Below are positions 1 through 12,145 of a stretch of DNA of 64,000 bases, one piece after another (position 1 is the stretch's first letter; each line of letters opens with the position of its first letter). Made by a program: the position numbers and the translations under genes. Under the pieces are notes generated by a model, which had not been told where the DNA came from, ran no database searches, and saw only the letters and a program-made list of their open reading frames with translations. The stretch comes from Posidonia oceanica (taxonomy: Eukaryota; Streptophyta; Magnoliopsida; Alismatales; Posidoniaceae). The stretch covers positions 16,200,001-16,264,000 of the forward strand of contig JAZBRS010000050.1 of assembly GCA_037176725.1 (NCBI GenBank). The letters are read 5' to 3'.

Positions 1-2873
1 GGCGGGACGAGCAGTGAGGCTCACCGGAGAAGACGACGCTGACCCGGCGTTGACTCGGCGCAGGAGAGAGAGAAACCCTAGTCTAAAGGGCGGAAAAGCA
101 AGAGAGGAGGAAGACTAAACTACGGGTGAAGAATGCTACCTGTTTCCGCGGCTGAGGAGTCCTCCCGACGTCGGCTGATCCAGAGGTCGACGACGAGGTT
201 GGTCCGGCTGCTGCGGGCGTCTCCGATGACTTCTGGGCGTCCGGTTCTGCTCAGTGCGTTGCTCCGGAGCTTGCTGAATGATCGGAGGGTAGCTGCGAAG
301 ATCGGCGCGATAAGTGGGCTTGGTGGGTTCACAGCTGGTCACCGGTGGTGGGGATGGATGTCTGCTGCTCTCTGGATCAGTTGGAGGATGCCGGCGACTT
401 GCTGGAGGTTGGGTGAGGGGTTCTGGGTGGTTAAATTGGACTTTGGAGGTCTGAGGATGGAGTTTGCAGGTGTGGTGGTTTCGGGCAGAAAAAAGGCGTA
501 GGTGTTTGTGGTGGTAGGCTTGGTCTGTGGTGAGAGTTGGGCTGAAGGCTTGGGTGGTTTAGGAAGGTGGTGATCTGGTGGATTAGGGGGTGGAGTTTGG
601 GACGAAATGGGGGCCTGCGGTGTCGGGAATTTTTGGGAGGAAAGGAGTTGGGTTCTGCTAAGAATTTTGGGTGTTCGGGGGCGGTTTCTAGAGTGGAAAG
701 GCTGAGGGATGGAGGGGCTGTGATGCTGGGATTCTGGGTGAGGTTGGGGGAGGAATTGGGTGCGGTTTATGGTCTGGAACCAGTGTTGGTTTCAGTGGGG
801 AGGAAGAGGAGGAAAAGGTCTGAATTTTGCAGAGGAAAGGGAGGAGAATTGCAAGGATTCTGGGTGCTGGATGCTTTCTCTCTCAGGACGACGCGAAAAA
901 ATGTGGAAGGAGGAGAAGACTTGGAAGTTTCAAGCAACTGGGGAGGACAGACGCGCGCTGGGATTCAAATCCCCACCGGTGGGAGCACTGCTGCTGATGG
1001 AGAGGAGGTCGGTGAGAAGACGGGCAGTAAATGCCTTCCTGGAAGATCCGCTGAGTGCAAGAGGAGGAAAGTGGACTGGTGCTGAGGTGATCGGGAGGGA
1101 GAAGCGAAGTTGAATTTCAAAGAAGAGGAGGGAGTTGGTTCGCGGGAGGAGGAAGGGAAATCCAGGGAAGAAGTAGGAAGAAGAAGAAAGGTGGAACGCG
1201 GGCTGAAGGTCGCGGGCCGGGCTGCAAACTGAAAAAGAAAAAGAAAGGAAGAAAAGAAAGAAGGAAGGCGGGAACGGGCCGGACTGGGCCTAGCAGGAGA
1301 GAAAAAAAAAAAAAAAAAAGGAAGAAAGGGAGAAATGGAAGGGAAAAACAGGAGAAATAAATTAGATAAAAATAAAATAAAAATAGATAAAAATATTAGA
1401 ATGATTGTGTTTTAAGTTAGGACCTTGATTAAGTTTTTTAATGATCATTTTTGGTTAGTTAATTAGGTTTAGAGGGATTTTGGATTTGATTAGGGTTTTA
1501 AGGGTTTTCTTTGTCTTTGATTTGTTTTTTATTTTGATTAAATGTTTGTTAAGCCTTTTAGGTTGTTTTCTCAATTATGTTTTTCTTGTTAAATACTTGG
1601 GATGTTAATTAGGATTTTTTAAAGTTTGTTTTTAGATTAATTAGAGTGGGTTTTAGATTTTTGGGTTTTAGTCTTTTAGGATTTTTATTAAGTCTTCTTT
1701 AAATTATATTTTGATCTTTTTGTTTGTTAAGTTCTCTTGATGCTTTTTAGTTAAGTTTCTCTTGTTTAATTAAGTGTTTTTAAATCTTTGATTGTTTCTT
1801 CTTCTTCTTTTTTTTCTTTTTAATTAAGTTTTTAAGTTGTTCTTTTTAGATTTGTTGAGTTAAGTTTTCCATTAATTATTTGTCTTAGTGTTTTTAATTG
1901 TTTTCCTTCTTCTTAGGGTTTGCTTTTTGATTATTTTTTAGTGGGGTTTCTACTTTGCTTGTTTTTGGTTACATTTTAGTTTTTTCCTTGATTTTACAGC
2001 ATTTTCTTTTGGTTTGTTTTGCATTCTTTAGCTTGCATTCTTAGTTTTCTATTTTAGCTAGATTTTAGTTGGGTTTAGGTTTTTAATTGTTTGTTTAATG
2101 TTTTTAATTATTTTTCTTAGGGTTTTGATTTGTTTTCCTTTTGTTTTAGAGTTTTAGAGGTTTTTAAGGGTTTTTTAGGGACTTAGCAAAAGAAAGAAAA
2201 AGAAAAGGAGAAGGAAGAAGAAAAGGGAAAAAAGGAGGAATAAAGGGGAAAGAGAGGAGTTGAAAGAAAATAATTTTTTGAAAGTTAGAGAAAATGCTAA
2301 AAATAGGATAAAAATAGGAATAAGATTCAGAAGAGATAGGAGCACAAGGGGGGCCCACAGTCAAGCAAGAAAAAGGGAGAGAAGGAGATGAAAAGAAGGG
2401 GGATAATCAGGAGAGAGAGAGGAGAGAAAAAAGAATAATCCTGGAGAGAGAAAACGATAATTTGGGTAAATAGAGGGTTTAAAGGTTTTGAAAAGGGGTG
2501 AAAATTGGGGAATGTGTAGCCTAGGGTCTCTAGCGTTGATCCTAGGGCTTTGGTTTAGTTTTGAGAAGGTTTTGGAAGGGTTTTGAGGTGTAGAAAAGGG
2601 GTAGTTTTACCTAGGCTTTCTAGGGTTTTTGGGAATGGTTTCGGGTTGAGAATTTCTAAGTGTTTGGATAGGTTTGCTAAGTTGGGAGTGATAGGTTTTC
2701 CTATGGTTTTTGGGTAAGTTTTGGTTTGGGAAATAGGTGTAGCCTTAGGTCAAGTTTAGGCTTGATTTGAAGAGAAAGATGAAAAAGGTTGTGGTTGTTT
2801 TGACATAGGTTTAGATCCAGAAGTCACCAGAAGGTCCCAATTGGTTCAAGCCTGTCAAAATGGGGTGTCAACA
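1..2873 (-). mobile_element. Giant LTR (copy A), 5' part, Tat/Ogre-like Ty3/gypsy
   Basis: This is the start of a very long terminal repeat, read on the minus strand from 2873 toward 1; the rest lies outside the window. The terminus TGTTGACACCCCATTTTGAC (as the complement of 2854-2873) matches the start of the LTRs at 7641 and 56594. Its body is clearly related to 53800-56594: both contain a GC-rich block with scattered splice-like motifs, then a T-rich stretch with many TTTTAG/TTAATTA words, then a purine-rich block near 2340-2450. A poly-A run lies at about 1301-1319. No gag, protease or polymerase coding is present. The open frames at 133-1113 are low-complexity LTR sequence, not genes. 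The five bases after the terminus (2874-2878, ACAGC) are the candidate target duplication, but the partner is out of view. Assignment to Tat/Ogre is by terminus and LTR size, not by domains. Confidence 0.75.
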
Positions 2874-4055
2874 ACAGCAGTTCTTAAGGACATGGACCAG
2901 GTCGAGCAGTTAGAGCCAGTCAACTCATGCTACCTCAAGAAGTACTATTAGTAGGCTGGAGCTGCCTCTACCTTGCAGAGCCTCTCTATTCTTCTGCTCC
3001 ACCCAATGCATTCATTCGTTCCCCATGCATTTCTTCCCTTTCAAGCATATCTCATTCAAAAAAAAATCAAAATCATCATCATCAAAAGAAAAAATCAATC
3101 ATGCATTACAACCAGCCCGATGATGAAATCAGAAGTGCTTGCCTGCTTTGGGAAGAATCTACTCTACCTCACCTGACACTACTTAGATGTCCTAACTAGT
3201 GAGGGAGCCACCACTCAGTGAGAACGGGCGAAATGCCCAAACCCCCTAGGACTTACAACTCCAGAGGGAGATAAAATACTAGGGTGTGAGCAAGAGCGTG
3301 AGCTATAAAAGAATATATGTCTAAGCATGGGCGTAAAATAAAAGAAAGAAAATAGAAGGCGAAGACAGAAGTCGACCCTAGAGATAGAGGTGTGCAGTGC
3401 AACCTCCCTCCCTCCTGCGTACCTTGGAAAGGAGTTGAAGTTCGCGCCTAGGAAATCTACAAATCCCACAGGGCCTAGCCACCCCTGTCTAGGAAGCAGC
3501 TCCCCAGCCTCAAATCAGATGCCCATTACCTCCAAGCCAGGGATAGAGGAAACCTACACATCTATGTGGGAGCAAAAGAAACAAGAAAAAATGAAAAGAG
3601 TAGGTGTAGGTACTCGAGAGTTTGGCATGAAGCCTGTCCTCACTACACCACCACTCAAGCACCGCCATCACCCTTTCCGGAGTGCCACCAACAAGTTAGG
3701 AGTCTGAATAGAGTCCAGTGAGTCGGGGACCACTCTCTTTCTTTGCACCAGGCGCTAAGCACTCCATGTGCTGAGGGCAATTCACATCCATCATAAATCA
3801 TGCATATATCCACAGCACCAATCATTCCTTCTCTTCTATCATTCCGCTCTCTGCAAGACTTGGCCCAGCACTGAGACAGTACCTTTACTAAGCACATGTT
3901 GACCTCCTTCGAGCTATGCTAGTCCAGAGCTCCTACCAGCCCTTTCCTGTGCAGGCAGAATCCCCCTTGCTTGAATGTGCTTAGTCTCTGCATTGTGAAT
4001 GCTAGCTGTTGAACATATTGAACTGCCTCACTAGCTTTGAAATCTGCTTCCTTCA
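2874..4055. other. Gene-free internal retroelement region
   Basis: No convincing coding frame is present. The stretch lies between the inserted LTR A and the broken ORF at 4056, and is probably the non-coding internal part of the plus-strand element whose LTR starts at 7641. The short open frames here lack any recognisable domain. Confidence 0.5.
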
Positions 4056-5295
4056 ATCAGTGATTATATGCCTGTATTTGATCTAATGATCCACAGCCTT
4101 GGTGACAGGTACTGGAAAATTCTGCAACAGCTGCCTGAATTCTCCCTCTTGCGCAATGGGTTTCCCCACTTTAGTGACCCTGATGCATTGCTCCGAGACC
4201 CTGCGATAGTGGATTGGCAAGCTCGCCGAAGGTGACCGCAAGAGGTTGCGCACAAAGGGCATACCGTCCAAGCTTCTGAGGGCTACTGACGTGGAGGTGA
4301 ACTGACATCTCCTATGTGCTGGTACAAGATTTTGGAAGCCAACGCATCATGTTTTCTACTTTGGCAGAACGGAGCTAACGCCCATGCTGGAAGAAGTACG
4401 TCGGATCTGCGGCATCTCCAAGATCATGGGACCGGCCATTTTCATGCGACGTGACGACTATGCCGCAGTTTTGAGCCAGCTGACTAGACTCTCCACAGTA
4501 GACTACCAGCAAAGATTGGTCTGCACCAACGGGCCTGCGCCCATGCTCCGCCTGGAATACTTTGATGAAGCTGTCGAGAAACGTGCTGAGCTCGGAGATG
4601 ACCTGTGGCTCTGGGGTTTAGTTACCCGCTTTCTAAGCGAGCTAATTTTAAGCCACGGCCGGATGACAGTTGCAATCGAGGTCACTGAGATTGCACTCGC
4701 TGTGATGACCCAGCAGATTAACCTGTCACCAGTCGTCCTAGCAAAGACTTACCACGGGCTGAACCGCGTCTCACACCGCTGCCGCCACTTCTACGGCTAC
4801 GGGACCCTGATAAAGATTTGGCTAGCCGGACACCTAGAGATGGATATTCTACGCCCCTAGAGGCATGCCTTCGAAACATACTGCAATAGTGGCCATGCCA
4901 AAACTATCAAGAGCATCTAGGAAGAATACGAGAAGCTGTCAAAGCTAACAGATGATGCAGTAACCTAGCGTATCATCCCATCGGCTGCTGAACCATTCAC
5001 TGTCTTCTTCAGCACCCGTGACATGCGACTTGTTGTGCTGCCAGGATTCACCGGGGGTGTGGAGTACCACCCTATCTGGGTCATGCGGCAATTCAGTTTC
5101 CAGCAGGGCGCCTTTGTTGATAGCACAACGCCTAGGCTCCTACAACCCTATCCTTTCAATTCGACAACTGCTACAACAGAGCTAGCTAACCTGATGCAGC
5201 ATGGAGTGCAGTCGACGGACATCACGGCTGCAAAAGGCTCAGGGTGTACCCCTGAGTATGTGACCGAGGTGCAGGGACTCTGGCCCATCAACTAG
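4056..5295 (+). pseudogene. Broken DUF7745-like ORF of a Tat/Ogre-type element
   Basis: Three neighbouring pieces read as one decayed protein. The first (about 4080-4225) is rich in conserved-looking aromatic residues (DRYWKILQQLPEF). The second (about 4317-4860) carries FYFGRTELTPMLEEVRRICGI-like sequence and then a long helical block ending in a KTYHGLNRVSHRC...IKIWLAGHL stretch. The third (about 5020-5295) has GGVEYHPIWVMRQFSFQQGA. The order 'FWDP..F.FG..ELTPTLEEY' then 'LADTYYSLH..' then '..Y.P..ALRQLGY' is the one I know from DUF7745 / ORF1-type proteins that plant Tat-lineage retrotransposons carry beside gag-pol. Function of that family is unknown. At least two frameshifts or stops separate the pieces, so it is not expressed as a full protein. 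It is followed by a tandem repeat array and an LTR, so it sits near the 3' end of its element. The family call rests on recall of motif order. Confidence 0.6.
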
Positions 5296-5935
5296 ATTCC
5301 GGCTGGTGCACTTTTATTCCCTGACTCCAGGAGATTAAAGATGGCTCGAATCAGTTAGGGCATTTGTATAGTTGCTTACTTGTTTACTTTTTCAATCATG
5401 TTATATCTTATTTGGCCTACCACAGACGTGTAAGCAGAGCTTAATCAATGCAAAGATGTTTCGCGCCATCTGTTTGTGTTACATGCCTAGCCTTATGCAT
5501 ATATGTTCTTGCCGCTCAGACCTTGGGCCCCAACCAGGTTTGCTGCTAGGACACTATAGGAGACACATGAAGCACTTCAAAGAGTTAGGAGCAGCAACCA
5601 GGACTCTCAGCATAAGGGAGCTGCAGGAAAGCCCCCCCCGCAATCAATCCAGATGCTAGAATCTTTGCAGACCCATGCCGTCAAAGCAAGCAAAGTCACC
5701 GAGCACTCTCGCTCGGATATTCCTCCAGGCTGGTACCCCTAACTACTCGTTTGGCAAACACGTCAGTTTTGTCCGCTTTCTCCGTTTTTTCGATGCCAGG
5801 GGAGCTTCGGCTATCCCCTGGTATCATTCCTGATACCAGAGGCATCTTTTTGCTGCCTTGTGGTATCGCCCCTCATTTTTCTTTTCTTTCCTTTTGGCCG
5901 GTAAGTCCCTGTACTTACCAGTTGTTCTTTGCGCA
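5296..5935. other. Non-coding spacer before the minisatellite
   Basis: No supported gene. It links the broken ORF to the tandem array; C/T-rich from about 5745. Probably the 3' untranslated part of the same retroelement. Confidence 0.5.
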
Positions 5936-7150
5936 ACTCCGCTCCGTGCAGACGGAGTCCCTTGCCTGTTTCCCCGTGCGAGGTCAGGCCCGCTTGCTTC
6001 TTCGTGCGAAGACAAGCCTTTGCTCGACTCCGTGAGGACGGAGTCCTCTGCCTGTTTCCTCATGCGAGGATCAAGACCGCTTGCTTCCTCGTGGGATGAC
6101 AAGCCTTTGCGCAGCTCCGTGCGGACGGAGTCTCCTGCCTGTTTCCTCATGCGAGGATCAGGCCCACTTGTTTCCTCGGCCAAGGACATGCCTTTGTGCG
6201 CCTCGGCTCTGTGCGAACGGAGTCCTCTACCTGTTTCCTCATGCGAGGATCAGGCCCGCTTGTTTCCTCGCATGAGGACAAGCCCCCTTAGCGACTTCGC
6301 TCCGTGCAGACGAAGTCCCCTGCCTGTTTCCTCGTGCGAGGATCAACCTTGCTTGCTTCCTCGTGCAAGGAGAAGCCCCTTTGGTAACTTCGCTCCGTGC
6401 GGACGAAGTCCCCTGCCTATTTCCTCGTGCGAGGATCAGCCCCGCTTGCTTCCTCGTGCGAGGACAAGCCCCTTTAGCGACTTCGCTCCGTGCGGATGAA
6501 GTCCCCCGTCTATTTCCTCGTGCAAGGATCAGCCCTGCTTCCTTCATCGTGCGAGGACAAGCCCCTTTTTGGCTCTTTCGCTCTGTGCAGATGAAGTTCC
6601 CTACTTGTTTCCTCATGCGAGGTCAGGCCCTCTTGCTTCCTCATGCGAGGACAAGCCCCCTTGGCGACTTTGCTCCGTCCGGACGAAGTCCCCTGCCTGT
6701 TTTGTCGTGCGAGGTCAGGCCCACTTGCTTCCTCGATCAAGGACAAGCCCCCTTTGGCGACTCTACTCCGAGCGGAAAAAGTCCCCTGCCTGTTTCCTCG
6801 TGCGAGGATCAAACCCGCTTGCTTCCTCGTGGGAGGACAAGCCCCCTTTGGCGACTTCGTTCCGTGCAGACGAAGTCCCCTGCCTATTTTCTCGTGCGAG
6901 AATCAGACCCGCTTGCTTCCTCGTGCAAGGACAAGCCTTTGCTCGGCTTCGTTCGCACGGAGTCCCCTGCCTGTTTCCTCATGCGAGGATTAGGCCCGCT
7001 TACTTCCTCATGCGAGGACAAGCCTTTGCTCGGCTCCATCCGCATGGAGTCCCCCGCCTGTTTCCTCATGCGAGGTCAGGTCCGCTTGCTTCCTCGTGCG
7101 AGGACAAGCCCTTGCGTGACTTCATTCCAAGTGGACGGAGTCCCGCTTGC
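5936..7150 (+). repeat. ~92-bp hairpin-rich minisatellite, about 13-14 copies
   Basis: The landmark GGAGTCC/GAAGTCC recurs about every 91-94 bp (near 5955, 6049, 6127, 6220, 6312, 6404, 6498, 6592, 6684, 6776, 6871, 6960, 7050, 7140). Each unit holds inverted repeats: CCTCGTGCGAGG (or CCTCATGCGAGG) usually twice, and CTCCGTGCGGACGGAG once. The array ends about 490 bp before an LTR. Tandem repeats in the region between coding domain and 3' LTR are known for plant Tat-lineage elements and can seed satellites. Long open frames through the array on both strands result from its lack of stop words and shift frame between units, so I do not call them genes. Confidence 0.9.
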
Positions 7151-7640
7151 TTTCGCTTTCTCGGTAGGAGAGGCGATGCTCTCCTTTCCCTTGCTTTCTT
7201 GGTTGCCTTCCGGCTCGGTAGGAGGAGATGCCCCCTCTTCCCTCGCGCGTTCTCGGAATCCTGCCCCTCTTTGCACGGCTTTGGCCGTTCGCTTGCTTCC
7301 TCGGGCGAGAACAAGCTATCTCTTTCCCCCCGGACTGGCTGCCCTCACTGTCCGGACGACAAGCCCGTTAGCCTTGTCCGACGCTACTTTTGCGTAAGTT
7401 TGGACTAGCCGTCAACTTGCCTCCTTGCATTAGCATTACTTTGCATTAGCATGCATTACATCAGCACTCGCATCTGCATTTGCATTTTGCATTCTAGCAA
7501 CGAGTCATGACTTTCAGTGCATCCACCGAATAAGTGACTCACGCCAATAGCATTTGTGCTCCTGCCAGTGTCGAGTGAGGTGTCTTGTCACCCATGAGCC
7601 ACGGTCTCGCTACGCTTGACCTTGCTCAGGGAGAGGCATC
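7151..7640 (+). other. 3' end of retroelement internal region with polypurine tract
   Basis: Degenerate C/T-rich sequence, then non-coding DNA. The last bases before the LTR (AGGGAGAGGCATC, 7628-7640) look like a polypurine tract next to a 3' LTR, which implies that the upstream internal region and this LTR belong to one plus-strand element. Confidence 0.5.
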
Positions 7641-10277
7641 TGTAGACACCCCATTTTGACAGACTTTTAGTTGGAAAATCTTTAGAAGCTTGCTCAAAAA
7701 ATGGCATGGCGAATCCTATTCCAAACGCTACCCAAAACCAATTCAAAACCATCCAATCCCATTTCACAACTTAACCCAAACCTTAAACCAACACAAATCC
7801 AACATAAGCCCAATATAAGCCTAGTCCACTGAGTTGCACGCTCAGTCGCCACATGCAGAGGCGATTAGACCCTGTCCAATGCTATCGGGTTTGGCGCCAT
7901 TGCTACCGACGACTCAACTACAACTCAGACCACCGCCCAAATCCTTCCCACGCGGCCATTGCCGGTCACCACCAACCTCACCTCCTGCCAACCGTCCCCT
8001 CCCCACTTACTACCGTCACTTCACTCCACCCACTAGCCAACGAACCTCACTAATTTCTCTAGCCGCACTTACTCACCTCGCCAGCCACTTGCCCCTCACA
8101 TTTCTTTCCACCGCCTTCGCCGGTCGCTTGCCATCGACGACTTCGTCGTCCTCCCTCACCCAGCCACTTACTCACCTGACAAGCCCACTTACTTCTCCGC
8201 ATTTCCCGCTCTCTTTTGCCTCACTGCACCCACTGTCCACGGCCTTGTGAACCCAACAAAACCCACCACTACCAACAGAACCCACGACTGCACTCACTTT
8301 CTCACACACACACTTGACTCCACACTTGAATCCAGAGCAAATTGAGTGATCCCAAAGCGTTCCCAAACTCCCCTTGTGCGATCCCATGCTTCCTAGGGCC
8401 TTTCCAAGCTTCGCCGACGCCATCTTCTCCAACTCCGGCGAACTTCTCCAACGCCGTCCGTCACGTCGGCGAGCCACAGAGGTAAAATTTCTTAACACCT
8501 TGCATGTTTGAGAGTCCGGGAAGCTTCCCGGACCTCTTCCTTTCCTTTCTAGATTAGTTGTTTACATGTTTGCGCTCTCAGCCGACCCAATGACCGACGA
8601 TGCGCGGCAATGCCGGTGAGATGCCGGCGGAGGTGGGAAAGAGGCACAAGTCTCTCTCCTTGGCCTGCGAGTGCTTCCTCGCATCCTCCTCCACGCCACG
8701 ATGCTTCCCAGTCGACTCCTCAAGCCTTCGGCCGCCTTTGTGGCAGGGGTTCAGCGAGCTTTGGCGGTGCAAAACGGCGGAGGTGGGTGGAGCTCCTTGA
8801 GCCACCATTTTCCACACCGAATGTGTAGCTGGGTTCGTGGGAATGTCATCGTGCTTCCCCAACCTTCTTCGAAATTTTAGGCTTCGCCCAAACGGCGAAT
8901 TGTGGCATTGAAGTCCGGTGAACGGACTACCAGGTCAGTCGCTAGCGAGAGCGGCGACTGACCTGCAACTCCCACTGCCTGCCAGCCGAACTTTGAGTCG
9001 TTGCTCCGGCCGACTCAAAGTTCCTTTTTTGCATTTGTTATATATTTGTGATCCTAAATGTTAGATCTGTATGCTTGCATGTTTAGATTTCTATTTTGCT
9101 TGGACACGGGTTCTTGATTTGGCCTTGAACTTGACTGTTTGAGCTACTGGAGTTGCAGGTCTGTCGCCGATGTTACCAGCAACTCGAGTCAGCCCTCCGG
9201 CCAACTTAAAGCCACTGTATCTCGTGACTCACTTGTCTATTTTACAGTTTGAATGCATGCTTTTATTTTTGGATGTGCCAACTTTAGCTCCATGTGCTTT
9301 GTTTCAAGTTTTACTTTAATTGTCTACTTTGTTTTTAGCCATGAAAGCCACTGCTTGGGAACACTGTGCATGGCCGTGTCCCCTGATGCAGCGGCGACCA
9401 GCTTGAGCGCCACTCACTGTGGCGACTAGGTTGGCTGCTGCTCTCAGTGGCGACCCACCCTGCAGTCTAAGTGGTGAGCGAGCCACCTGTTTGCCGCTTT
9501 GCTGCTTTATTTACCTGACTTGCTTTCATACTGATTTTGATGTTAGGCTTGTTACCTGCGTTTCAATCTTCAATGTCACATCGTTTTGTACCTCTTTTGC
9601 GGCGATGATTGCTGCTGTTTGGGGAGCAGGGTTTATGCCTTTATCGCCAGTCCCACCGGCGACAAGCACATCCGCCACACTGGCCGGCGACCCATGCTAT
9701 GATCCAGGCAGTAGGTTTAGCCACCCTTGCAGCTACTATTCGCTTGTTCTATGCAACTCTTTACGACATTTTGACTTTAGTTAGTCATTTTTAAACAAGG
9801 TTTGCTAAGCTTCGCATGGTTTATAATTGCATATTGCATACCGCCTTAGGGCGAATATAAATCGGCATTTATTTGCCAACATTTGCCATATAATAGCGGA
9901 TCAGTTAAGAAAGACCGATTCCTCGGACGTGTCAGGAGTGCCTAACACCTTTCCCGCACGTAACAGGAGTCCTTACCCTTTTTCTGGACTGCATTGACCC
10001 TGTGTCATGCATTTGCATTGGATTTGGCATGCTTTCGAAATGCATAAGTTTTCTCTGCACGTTCCTTATACGATTTTCCTAATTTTTTTGTTTTAATAAA
10101 TTAGGTGACGACTCCTTGTCTTTTCTTTTATTTTCCTTTTGTGTTCGTCTCTGTTTTTCGGTATTTTCGAGTCGAGCTTCCTTCCTTGGATCCACCCGCT
10201 TATAGTGGCCTACTATCGGTCGGTGCACGCGAGCTTTGGCATCGTACATGGACGCGCCGATTTTCAAGGTTACTACA
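7641..10277 (+). mobile_element. LTR (copy B, 2.6 kb), Tat/Ogre-like
   Basis: It starts TGTAGACACCCCATTTTGAC and ends ...GGTTACTACA, a TG...CA repeat. Its last 550 bp match, as reverse complement, the ends at 50957-51560 and 60995-61540. Shared blocks include GTGCCTAACACCTTTCCCGC..., an AATTAGGTGACGACTCC-type word near 10105 and the CGGTGCACGCGAGCTTTG block near 10220. The middle is unlike the other copies and GGCGAC-rich. The flanks GCATC (7636-7640) and GTGAC (10278-10282) do not match, so this is one LTR of a longer element and not a clean solo LTR. The preceding polypurine stretch favours a 3' LTR. Confidence 0.8.
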
Positions 10278-10558
10278 GTGACTTAGTGAGTCCCCAGGTG
10301 TCGGTTGTTGTTTCTGGGTGAAGCAAGAGGCTTCTCAGATGTTTGTTGTAGTTCCTAGGTGACTTTGTGAGTCCCCAGCTGGATGTTGTGGTTCCTGGGC
10401 GACCTTGTGGGTCCCTAGGTGGTTGTGGTGGTTTCTGGGTGATTGTGTGGGTCCTCAGCTGTTTGTTGTTGTTTCTGGGTGACTTGGTGGGTCCCCAGAT
10501 GTTTGTTGTTGTTTCCGAGTGACTTTGGTGGGTCTCCGAATGTGGGTAGTTGTTCCGG
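10278..10558 (+). repeat. 40-bp tandem repeat, seven copies
   Basis: Seven consecutive units of 40-41 bp start directly at the LTR end, at about 10278, 10318, 10359, 10399, 10439, 10479 and 10519. Each begins GTGACTT-GTGGGTCCCCAG and ends GTTGTTTCTGG, with divergence between units. There are no spacers, so it is not a CRISPR. It may have arisen from the retroelement leader just after an LTR. Confidence 0.85.
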
Positions 10559-10784
10559 ATACTCTGTCTGAGGACAGAGTTATCTGGGAGGTGTTGCGCA
10601 TGGGAGTCGCACCTTGGTGTTGTGTGGTTGGGCCACGCATTTTGTTTGGGGCTTGTTCATAGAGTGGCCTGGCCCAATGTGTTGTTTGCTGTGTGTTGTT
10701 TGGGGTATCCTGTTTGGATGCCCAGTTGGTTTTGTTGGTGGTGGTTCGAGTGGCTCAGTGCCGTTCAAGCAATGGAGATTCTTT
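10559..10784. other. Unassigned GT-rich sequence
   Basis: No gene seen. It joins the 40-bp array to the broken end of the Copia element; the exact junction is not visible. Confidence 0.4.
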
Positions 10785-11680
10785 CTTCGGTGTTTTCCTT
10801 GGGTGTTCTGTATCAAAAGAACTACTAGCAGAATTTTCCTTGGAAGTCAACATAGCAGACTCATTGAATATGACATTTTTCTCAATAATTAATTTAGGTG
10901 ATTTTGGATCTAAGCACCATAATCTATATCCTTTCACCCTAGAGGCATAACCAACAAGAATGCATTTTATAGATCTAAGTTCCAGTTTTCCTTGATTTAC
11001 ATATGCATAAGCAGGACAACCAAAAATTTTCAAACTAGAATAATCAGGAGGATGGCCAGACCATACCTCTTCTGGTGTCTTGTCGTTTATGGCCGATGAA
11101 GGAGCACAGTTGATTAGATTTGCCACTGTAGCAACTGCTTCTGTCCAAAAATCTTTTGACAAATCGACATTCAACAACATGCAATGTGTTCTCTTCAAAA
11201 TGGTTATGTTCATCTGCTCTGCAACTCTGTTCTGTTGTGGTGTATGCCTCACAATACCGTGTCTGGCGATACCTTTGTTCTTGCATAACTCATTAAACTT
11301 TGATGAGCAAAATTCCAAGCCATTATCAGTTCTCAACCTCTTTATCAGTTCTCTGTCTGCTTCTCAATGAGTGTCTTCCACTGCATGAAGTGCTTAAACA
11401 CTTCATCCTTGGATTTAGTAGTATAAATCCACACCTTCCTAGGATGGTCATCAATGAAGGTCAACATATATCTCGCACCACCTTTGGATGGGACTTGAGA
11501 AGGATCCCACAAATCATAATGAATGTAATCTAATGTGCCATTGGTTCTATGCTCCACTACACCAAAACTGACATGTTTCTGCTTGCCAAAGATGCAATGC
11601 TCATAGAAATCTAATTCACTAGCATTCTGAACATCAATTAGTCCTCTTTTGTTGAGAATGGTCATACATTTCTCGCTCAT
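10785..11680 (-). pseudogene. Copia-1 integrase (broken)
   Basis: Two minus-strand frames, 11680-11345 and 11336-10785, cover GAG-pre-integrase and the integrase core. Visible parts are LDFYEHCIFGKQKHVSF (zinc-binding region), the first catalytic Asp in LDYIHYDLWDPS, then MLTFIDDHPRKVWIY, RTDNGLEFCSSKFNELC (second Asp), HTPQQNRVAEQMN (catalytic Glu) and the C-terminal WSGHPPDYSSLKIFGCPAY. A frameshift near 11340 splits the core. Integrase would insert element cDNA into the host genome; this copy cannot make the whole protein. Confidence 0.85.
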
Positions 11681-11698
11681 GTGTCACAATCTGAGATA

Positions 11699-12145
11699 TC
11701 ACAGCTTGGTGCGATCTGTCTCTGATGACGAAGTGGTGGTAACTGCTGCAGCACCTATAACTGTACTTTCCTGTAAGATGTAGAGACTTCCCGACCTCCT
11801 TGCCGACATGACAAAATGGTCATCCTTAGTAACTATCAATACTCCATCTTCTGTCGAGTACTTGCAACACTTTGCTTCTAAAGTGCCAAGGGAGATAAGA
11901 TTCTTTGTCAAATCTAGAACATGTCGAACATCTGTCAATGTCACCTTCGTCTCATCATGCATTCTCAACTCAATTGTGCCTATCCCAATAGCCTTTGACT
12001 GTGAGTCATTTCCCATCAATATAATTCCACCTTCAATGGGTCTGTAGGTAGAGAACCAATTCCTATTAGGAGACATGTGGTATGTACATCCAGAGTCTAG
12101 AATCCATTCATCTTTCGATCTATATGGGTTTGTGGCAACAAACAC
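11699..12145 (-). pseudogene. Copia-1 protease region (broken polyprotein part)
   Basis: The frame reads DEWILDSGCTYHMSPNRNWF, with the DSG active-site motif of Copia aspartic proteases, then VTLTDVRHVLDLTKNLISLG, which is also conserved in the family. It is separated from gag and integrase by stops. Confidence 0.8.

Noticed and set aside
133..1113. Open frames of 117-172 codons at the window start
   Set aside because: They lie in the GC-rich part of LTR A, have no domain and are not kept in copy C.
5858..7408. Overlapping open frames of 200-344 codons on the plus strand and several on the minus strand
   Set aside because: All lie in the 92-bp minisatellite; reading frames shift between units and no protein family is recognisable.
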